Source: Craspedostauros australis
Taxonomy: Eukaryota > Bacillariophyta > Bacillariophyceae > Mastogloiales > Achnanthaceae
Direction of reading: 5' to 3'
Length of the DNA stretch: 64,000 nt
NCBI GenBank assembly: GCA_026770025.1
Contig: JAMXDE010000009.1
Location: forward strand, 496,001-560,000
The position numbers were made by a program, and so were the translations under genes. The notes under the pieces were generated by a model. It made no database searches. It worked only from the letters and a program-made list of their open reading frames with translations, and had not been told where the DNA came from. Each line of letters begins with the position of its first letter. Position 1 is the first letter of the stretch. This document shows, piece by piece, positions 57,849 to 64,000 of this stretch.

Positions 57849-59525
57849 ATGGTGAATCCCAAGGTTGTTCTGCTGGCATCTGCCACGACAACAGGATATG
57901 CTTCAGCATCGTCCGCCCGGTCAGTGCTGTCGCCGTCGCCGATGCCGCCGTCCGCTTTCATTGCCGACGGCCATCCAAGCCGCAGGCAACCGAGCGGCTG
58001 CGATCAAGTCATCTCATCGCCGCCTGCCCTCAGCGCATTGGCTCAGGAGATCTTGCATTCCGTCCCAAGAGGCGGAGAGTCCAGCAGCAATGCTGATAGC
58101 CACAGTGGCAGCGCCAACACAGCGAACAGCACGAGCACGCATACCAACAGCAAAACCAGTACCAGCAGCAGCAAAAAGAAGAAAAAGAAGCATCGTGATA
58201 GGCAGGGCCATCCAAGGACGGCAAGGCAAAAGCAGCAGCGTGCAAAGCCAACGGCAAACGCCTCGTCGTCGGCATCAGCATCGACATCGACACCAGCGTC
58301 CGAAGCACAGTCAAAGCCATCAGCGCCCAAATCCAAGTCATCACCACCACCGCAACCAGCGCCAACCCCCGAAAACGCTGTCGTGCAAGAGGTTCTCAGA
58401 GCCAATGACTACTATGCTATTCTCGGTGTGCCCAAGTCTGCGACAGCCAACGACATCAAAAAGGCCTATCGCAAGCGATGCGTGCACACTCACACCGATA
58501 AACCCGGCGGCGATCGCAAGGCATTTGACAAGGTGACGGAGGCATATGATGTGCTATCTGACGAAGCAAAGCGCCCGCTCTACGACAGATACGGCAAGCA
58601 AGGTGTCGATCCCACCAATCCTGCAGGCGCCGCTGGTATGGGCGGATCCTATCAGGACATCTTCCAACAGATGTTCCGCCAGCAACAACAGCAACAGCAA
58701 CAACCACGTCGCAATCCAACCATGCGATATCAGATGGATGTCACGTTGGAGGATCTCTACTTTGGCAAAACGCAACGGCTGTCCGTCCAAATGCCCACAT
58801 CGCCAAATCCACGGTCCGCACCATCCTCCAAAAACGTGGAGGTGACCATCCCCAAGGGCTCCGTCAACGGCGAACGCATCAAACTCAGCGGCGAGGTGGA
58901 TTTCTCCGATGACTCTCATCCTGGCGATCTCATCTTCATCCTGTCCGAACGTCCTCACCCCACCTTCACGCGCAAGGAGCACGATCTGGCCATCAAGGTC
59001 ACGATCTCGCTGGAGGAGGCCATCAACGGCATGCAAAAGACGATCCGTCACATCGACGGAACCTTCCTCACCTTGGCATCAGCACCCGTCGTTATCACCA
59101 ACGGCGACGTGCACGTCCTGCCGGGATACGGCATGCCGAAACGCAACAACGTGCACGAGCATGGCGATCTGTACGTGCAGTACCGTGTGACATTGCCCAA
59201 GATCACAGATCAGACGGCGTCGCGATTGACGGAAGACGAACGCCAGGAGTTGGGGCGGCTGTTGTCCAAGTTGGAAGGCAAGCCGCGTTCTGCGCCGCGT
59301 CCTTCCAAAAAAGCAAATGTGAAATGCATGCAGAAGGCATCGGTGGCCGACTTCGGGCGCAAAAGTGGGCGCATCCAGTTAGAGCAGGACGACGACGAGG
59401 AGGAACAGATGCCCGGGTCGGGATTCTTTCCTGGTGGCGGTGGCCGCAGCTTCTTTTTTAGTCAGGGATTTGGTGGCGGCGCTGGCGGCAGCGATGATGC
59501 CAACGTCGAATGTAATCAAATGTAG
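57849..59525 (+). CDS. DnaJ (Hsp40) type II-like protein with HTD motif
   Basis: 558 residues from ATG 57849, no intron. Residues about 187-249 are a J domain (DYYAILGVPKSATANDIKKAY, split as DYYAILGVPKS and NDIKKAYRKR, then TEAYDVLSDEAKRPLYDRYG). The catalytic HPD reads H215-T216-D217, so the Pro needed to stimulate Hsp70 is replaced. After a Gly/Met/Gln-rich stretch come two C-terminal substrate-binding barrels (MDVTLEDLYFGKTQRLSVQ, HPGDLIFILSERPHPTFTR, HVLPGYGMPKRN, HGDLYVQYRVTLPK). The four CxxCxG zinc repeats of type I proteins are absent. The N-terminal 185 residues are a low-complexity Ser/Lys/Pro leader; SAFIADG at 35-41 faintly recalls a plastid motif but no convincing signal peptide precedes it. 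The tail is Gly/Phe-rich. Confidence 0.85.
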   Translation: MVNPKVVLLASATTTGYASASSARSVLSPSPMPPSAFIADGHPSRRQPSGCDQVISSPPALSALAQEILHSVPRGGESSSNADSHSGSANTANSTSTHTNSKTSTSSSKKKKKKHRDRQGHPRTARQKQQRAKPTANASSSASASTSTPASEAQSKPSAPKSKSSPPPQPAPTPENAVVQEVLRANDYYAILGVPKSATANDIKKAYRKRCVHTHTDKPGGDRKAFDKVTEAYDVLSDEAKRPLYDRYGKQGVDPTNPAGAAGMGGSYQDIFQQMFRQQQQQQQQPRRNPTMRYQMDVTLEDLYFGKTQRLSVQMPTSPNPRSAPSSKNVEVTIPKGSVNGERIKLSGEVDFSDDSHPGDLIFILSERPHPTFTRKEHDLAIKVTISLEEAINGMQKTIRHIDGTFLTLASAPVVITNGDVHVLPGYGMPKRNNVHEHGDLYVQYRVTLPKITDQTASRLTEDERQELGRLLSKLEGKPRSAPRPSKKANVKCMQKASVADFGRKSGRIQLEQDDDEEEQMPGSGFFPGGGGRSFFFSQGFGGGAGGSDDANVECNQM

Positions 59526-59743
59526 CAGACTACGAGTACGCTCTCACTCTCTCTCTCTCTGGAGGGTACAACAGACCATCCGCGCAGCGAGCCCTTCTCC
59601 ATTTTTGGATTATTCACTTCAACCTACTCCTCGCACGGTTTGTCGCTGAAGATAATATGCCTGGTAGCTTCTCCATGCCACTTACGGGCTTATGGTACTA
59701 AGTGGGCATGCTTGTCTACCACGCATTCAATACAGTGCGTTCA

Positions 59744-62416
59744 CTACGATCCGATCGGCAATTTGCGACCGACGAGCATTTGCAAACCTCCAATGTGCAA
59801 GCTATCCAGAATGGAATCAGTTCGCATCTGCGCCAGATACCGAGATGCCTGGAGGAACTTTTCCGAGGCTGCATCGCGTTGACTCAGCTTGTCCGCTCCC
59901 AAATCATTGCATACCCTTGCCTGCAGGTAGTGGATTTGTTTCAGCTTGTGAATGTCCTGGCACTTCTCGAACAGCTCCTGCGCCCGTCGCAAGAAGGACA
60001 GCGCGTTCAGTCGGTCGCGTTTGCGTTGATTGGAGGAAGGTCTGGCGCCCCGTTCGCCCGTCACCTCCATCCAAGCATCGTTCTTTGGGTTGGAAAGCTG
60101 CATGTAGCACATCGCATACGTCAGCATGGCCTCGCCTTGGTAATGCACATGTTCGTGCTGCACGAGCTGGTTGATGCAGGACTTCAGCAACGCAAGAGCT
60201 CGTTTGGCATGTCCCATCTTCAGAAATAAACGCGCAAGAAGAGAAAGCGCGGTGGCATGGATGCCATCCATCTCATCGTGCTTGGAGAGTGTCAGCACCT
60301 GCAGAAGGGACTTCAGGGCCGCCATGCCTGTTGAAGATGCCTCCAGCTGCAGCTCGCTCCATCGTAGCAACAGATCCGCTCGCTTGTGCTTGCTTGCACC
60401 TGAAGCTGCCGTTGCATCGATCATTGGTTTCAGAATATCCCGCGCTTCGTCCCAGGAGCCAGTGGAGATCAGCAAATGGACTCGCTGCAGCTTGATGTCA
60501 TCCGCGTAGGCTTCGCATGAAACGCCCATGCGCGGGTACAGGTAGTCGGGCAGTACCGTCTGCAATGCTCTGGCATCGTCAAGATCACCGCGACGGACCG
60601 CCCATTCGTGCAGCAGCAACAAGATGGATCGATAGAATGGCTCTTCCAATGCAGCATCGTCGTTTTCACTTTTGCTTTCATCGTGAGACGATTGGAGCAG
60701 GTACCGTTCGCGTAGGGTCAGCATGGTCTGGATGGCAGTGGCATACACGCACCGTCCCACCACCGGATTCGCACTTTGCAGCGATCGATGCATTCCCATC
60801 TTGTCGTTGGAGCATCCGTGCAAGGCATTGCGCGCAAGATTCTGGATGGCAACGATTGCATCGTTCTTTGACAGCGTGTTGATGGATTCCAAGACAGTGA
60901 GCGACGAAATGCCCGACATGATCGGGTTGCCCAAATCATTCCACAGGCTGGCCGACATCATGCGCTGCTGTGATAGATCGGCCGTGGCGTGCTTGATGCT
61001 GTACCCAGCAGACATGGCAGTCGATCGATCCAGCATCTGGGGGATCGCATCGTTGGTTGCGGCTGCAGCAGCGGCGGCGGCAGCTGCGTTCCCCGCATTC
61101 TGGCGTCCTTGATTTCCGGATGCGGACGAATGGGCACGAGGGATGGTGGTCATCGCGTCGAGCAAACTTGTCCATGCGGCGCTTGTGGATGACGCCGCAT
61201 CGTCGAACTCCTGATCTGCGGCACCCGATGACTCGCCCATGCTCTGCAGGCGATATCGCGCCAGCAGCATGTTGGCACCTGACTGCAGGGTGCGTAGGTT
61301 GCCTTGCATGGCACGTGCGACACATCGCTGCAGCATCTCGCCTTCCACATGCGTAGAATCGCTGAGGACGGCACCGTTGCCCAAGCTGCTGCCGGATGTT
61401 GCCCCTTTGCTGCGTTGGTGCAGCATCGCCAGCCAACCCAACGCGAACGCAACGCAAGAGGCATCTTTGGATTGCTGCGCCACCTTGACAGCCTCTTCCA
61501 CGGCCATCTCTGCGATGTGCCAGTCGCCGAAATTAGCATGGGTGCTTGCCAGCAGTAACGCGGAGAATTGAAGGATGTCGGAGTGCACCATCATCGCATG
61601 ATCCAGGTACGCATGCAAGGAGTCGATGGCGCCGGCCTTCTCGCCATGGCGCAAGCAATTGAGGTACCTCCAGAAATAGAGCAGCGGTATCTCCGGATCG
61701 TTGTCCAAGTAAGCCTGGATCTTGATTTCAGTTGCGTGATATCCATCGCCACCGTCCTTGTCTTCGTCCTGTGTTTTAGTATCTGCAGTCGCCGATGTAC
61801 CATTCATGTCCGATATCAGCACGAGGCACTCCTTCCTCACCAACCGTTCCACCTGCTCTCGTGAAGTCGACCAGGATGATGGCCAAACACCTGATGTTTC
61901 GGGATGTGACGCGGGTGCATTCGTGCCATCCCCATCCGTCGCCTGGGCAGAGGTCTGCATGGAGGTATCCCACATCACCAGTTCGTCCCGCAATGCCTGA
62001 CACAGCATGGTGACGGATTCGAAGGAAAGCTCCTCGAATCCCAGCAGCACCTGGCGCAGATACACGCCCTGACTGGAGGTGGGATCGATCATGCCTTCCG
62101 ACAGGCTCACTTGCAGCGATGACATGAGCTCCATGAGACCCTCTATGGTCGTGGCTGCATCGTTGAGAGATTGGAACAACCCGTTCATGATCGTTGCGCC
62201 GCAACCCTTGATTCTCATCGTGAAGGCCCATTCGTGGAGCGGGGCCACGGATCCACCCTCCCTCCATTCCAACGTGACCTCCTGCTCCAGCGTTCTGCCA
62301 AGCACGGCGCGGGCATCGCCGTCATTGGTGCTGCTGTTCAAGGATGACTTGGGGTCGGAATGCAGCGCGATCAATGCGCAAACCGCGATGGATTGCGGCG
62401 TGGGTCGTTCGGCCAT
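59744..62416 (-). CDS. Anaphase-promoting complex subunit 5 (APC5)
   Basis: 890 residues from ATG 62416 (MAERPTPQSIAVCALIAL); the frame is open to 62812 with another ATG at 62536, but similarity to APC5 begins at TPQSIAV. Characteristic parts: GVYLRQVLLGFEELSFESV (about 190-210), PLLYFWRYLNCLRHGEKAGAI followed by SLHAYLDHAMM, and the TPR-like ASTHANFGDWHIAEMAVEEA then KDASCVAFALGWLAMLHQ. The C-terminal half is further TPR repeats (HAKRALALLKSCINQLVQ, LSFLRRAQELFEKC). Low-complexity Ala and Ser inserts break the middle. APC5 is a scaffold of the cyclosome ubiquitin ligase that binds the platform with APC1 and APC4. It lies tail to tail with the DnaJ gene, 218 bp apart. Confidence 0.85.
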   Translation of the reverse strand: MAERPTPQSIAVCALIALHSDPKSSLNSSTNDGDARAVLGRTLEQEVTLEWREGGSVAPLHEWAFTMRIKGCGATIMNGLFQSLNDAATTIEGLMELMSSLQVSLSEGMIDPTSSQGVYLRQVLLGFEELSFESVTMLCQALRDELVMWDTSMQTSAQATDGDGTNAPASHPETSGVWPSSWSTSREQVERLVRKECLVLISDMNGTSATADTKTQDEDKDGGDGYHATEIKIQAYLDNDPEIPLLYFWRYLNCLRHGEKAGAIDSLHAYLDHAMMVHSDILQFSALLLASTHANFGDWHIAEMAVEEAVKVAQQSKDASCVAFALGWLAMLHQRSKGATSGSSLGNGAVLSDSTHVEGEMLQRCVARAMQGNLRTLQSGANMLLARYRLQSMGESSGAADQEFDDAASSTSAAWTSLLDAMTTIPRAHSSASGNQGRQNAGNAAAAAAAAAATNDAIPQMLDRSTAMSAGYSIKHATADLSQQRMMSASLWNDLGNPIMSGISSLTVLESINTLSKNDAIVAIQNLARNALHGCSNDKMGMHRSLQSANPVVGRCVYATAIQTMLTLRERYLLQSSHDESKSENDDAALEEPFYRSILLLLHEWAVRRGDLDDARALQTVLPDYLYPRMGVSCEAYADDIKLQRVHLLISTGSWDEARDILKPMIDATAASGASKHKRADLLLRWSELQLEASSTGMAALKSLLQVLTLSKHDEMDGIHATALSLLARLFLKMGHAKRALALLKSCINQLVQHEHVHYQGEAMLTYAMCYMQLSNPKNDAWMEVTGERGARPSSNQRKRDRLNALSFLRRAQELFEKCQDIHKLKQIHYLQARVCNDLGADKLSQRDAASEKFLQASRYLAQMRTDSILDSLHIGGLQMLVGRKLPIGS

Positions 62417-64000
62417 CGTGTAGAATGCTCCCTTGAGTCTCTTGAGTGCGTCCTTGCCCGTGTCGTCTGGTGTAATAGTCGTAGTATACCTCTTCTGTGT
62501 TGGAAGATGTGATCGAAGAAGTTGTATCGGTCGCATGTGATGATGTCGATGTGTTCTGTCGTTGGTTGATGCGCTGTGTTGTGTTGGCACCGCGTCACGC
62601 TTCTGAATTTCCACTCCATCACGTGTGTCGCGATCACGATTTGAACGAGTCTTGTAATTTAATCGTGTGTTTCGACTCACGAGTATTTTCGCCGATGGAT
62701 TTCGACAACAAGATCCACGAACAAAAGGAAGAGAAGGAAAGGAACAGAACAAGACAGAGAACCACGAAGCAAACAAGGGAGGCAGGGAGTTGTCGGAAAA
62801 AGAGAAAATCACGTTTTTCGTGTCGGAGTCTGTTCACAAATGACAAGAAACTACCAGTTGCCAGTTCGCCACACGTGATGGAGCGCACTCGATTCGAGAT
62901 GTTCGACTCATACGACTACTACAAGAATGCCGAGTTGGTTCACGAGAGCAAACGATCATTTCTGAGTCCCGCATTGTTGCGGGTGTGGAGATGGGATTTC
63001 CTCGCTGCGGCATTGTTTTGGTGTTGCTCATTCTCGTCACACTTTGCTGCGGTGGTCCGGAAAAAGCACCGTCTTCTTGGTTGGCAGAACAAGTCTTTGT
63101 CTTCTGGTTTGTTGGCTTGTACTACTGTTATATTGAACTCATCAAAAGCCCACCAGGGACGATCGAGTATCGTTCCTGACCCCACGCCATTTACCTTCTT
63201 GACGATGTGATGCGTTTGATTCCCATCAGTGAGAGTTGCCTGCAGGGTAGAGCGCAAGGAATCCACCAGCAGTATCGCACGGCAAAAAATCACCACAATG
63301 CGAGGTGGCCTGATGACCAACCACCAATCGTCACTCTCCACATCACTATGCACTGGGTGTCACTCTCATCCATCGTTGTGCAACATTGATAGCAGCAGAC
63401 TCAAGGAGTAGCAGCCCAATCGATGTTGATAGAGTATGAATCCTTGTCCCGTGCAATGATATCAGAGCTGATCACGCGCCGACACGCTCCATTTTGTTGC
63501 AACATGCGCAGACCGTGCACGCACACCGCAGCATACTCCCTCTGGAGAGAGAAAGAGAGATCGTACCTCCATAGTCGCGTTGTTGAGTCTCGTATCGTTG
63601 AATACGAAGCAACGTTGTACACACCCAAGCGAAGGCGGTTGCTCTATTGGGTCTCCTTCGTTGCGCTTTGTTCTCGAGTTGACTGTCTGAAGAGCTCACA
63701 CAATTTTGCGCACGCAGAGTAGTGCAGTACTTTCTCATCGTGCTGCGCTTACATGCTCGTTGACGTCCTATCCATCCCAGAATTGCTGCATCGTCTCACA
63801 GTTTAGGACAAGGTGTGGTGTATCTGGTCAATAGTAAAGTTGATAATAGATCTAATACGATTATAGTTCATGAGTGGCGGTGCAGTGCTCTTCTATTTGC
63901 CAGATTCGATGCGATTCAATCTCCTGGTTGCTGTTGCAAGATGCGTTCCAGACCACGAATCCCTCAGTATTGTTGAAACTTGTATAATCTAGTATTGTAC
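62417..64000. other. APC5 upstream region and right edge
   Basis: About 1.6 kb. The left part is the APC5 leader and promoter. A 64-codon plus-strand frame at 62985 begins with a hydrophobic, signal-like stretch (CGIVLVLLILVTLCC) but is too short and isolated to call. Nothing else is supported up to the window end. Confidence 0.4.

Overview
The window reads as nuclear DNA of a photosynthetic stramenopile, most likely a diatom. Several genes carry short GT-AG introns (92-476 bp). Two predicted proteins begin with a signal peptide followed by a Phe-containing cleavage motif of the diatom ASAFAP plastid-targeting type. Diatom-style ankyrin, lipocalin-like and calcium-dependent kinase genes are present, and there are no operons or ribosome-binding sites. 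The species cannot be named from the sequence.

Layout. 1-4.3 kb: a partial ankyrin-repeat gene and a long mRNA cap guanine-N7 methyltransferase gene, both on the minus strand. 4.6-6.3 kb: a palindromic foldback DNA element with 61-bp perfect terminal inverted repeats and a 10-bp target duplication. 6.5-9.0 kb: first copy of a 2.5-kb segmental duplication carrying an atypical short-chain dehydrogenase-like gene; the second copy is at 25.6-28.1 kb. 9-13 kb: repeat-rich DNA with a decayed retroelement 3' region and an 85-bp dispersed repeat that looks like an LTR end. 13.1-17.5 kb: an intronless 1,477-residue enzyme, a fatty-acyl-AMP-ligase-like domain plus carrier protein plus a six-helix membrane region with three soluble domains. 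19.7-23.8 kb: a complete non-LTR retrotransposon lying exactly between two (CA)n tracts. 28.4-31.1 kb: two plastid-targeted candidates, one with 15-residue tandem repeats and one Mpv17-like protein with a hidden targeting exon. 32.7-39.3 kb: a second non-LTR element (apurinic-type endonuclease, reverse transcriptase, RNase H), head to head with a host gene. 39.3-62.4 kb: host genes, namely a lipocalin-like protein, an LSm11-like protein, a mitochondrial-targeted membrane protein, a GRIP-domain golgin, a Gln-rich protein, a myristoylatable CDPK, a DnaJ-like protein with a changed HPD motif, and APC5. The last 1.6 kb holds nothing convincing.

The genes are not an obvious functional cluster. The cap methyltransferase, LSm11 and APC5 are housekeeping RNA-processing and cell-cycle functions; the golgin and CDPK serve trafficking and signalling; two proteins are predicted for the plastid. 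The strongest candidate for an undescribed system is the membrane synthetase at 13.1-17.5 kb. Its layout matches bacterial single-module poly-epsilon-lysine-synthetase-type enzymes, but with a fatty-acyl-activating front end.

Gene models with introns were built by eye from splice signals and reading-frame continuity and have no transcript support.
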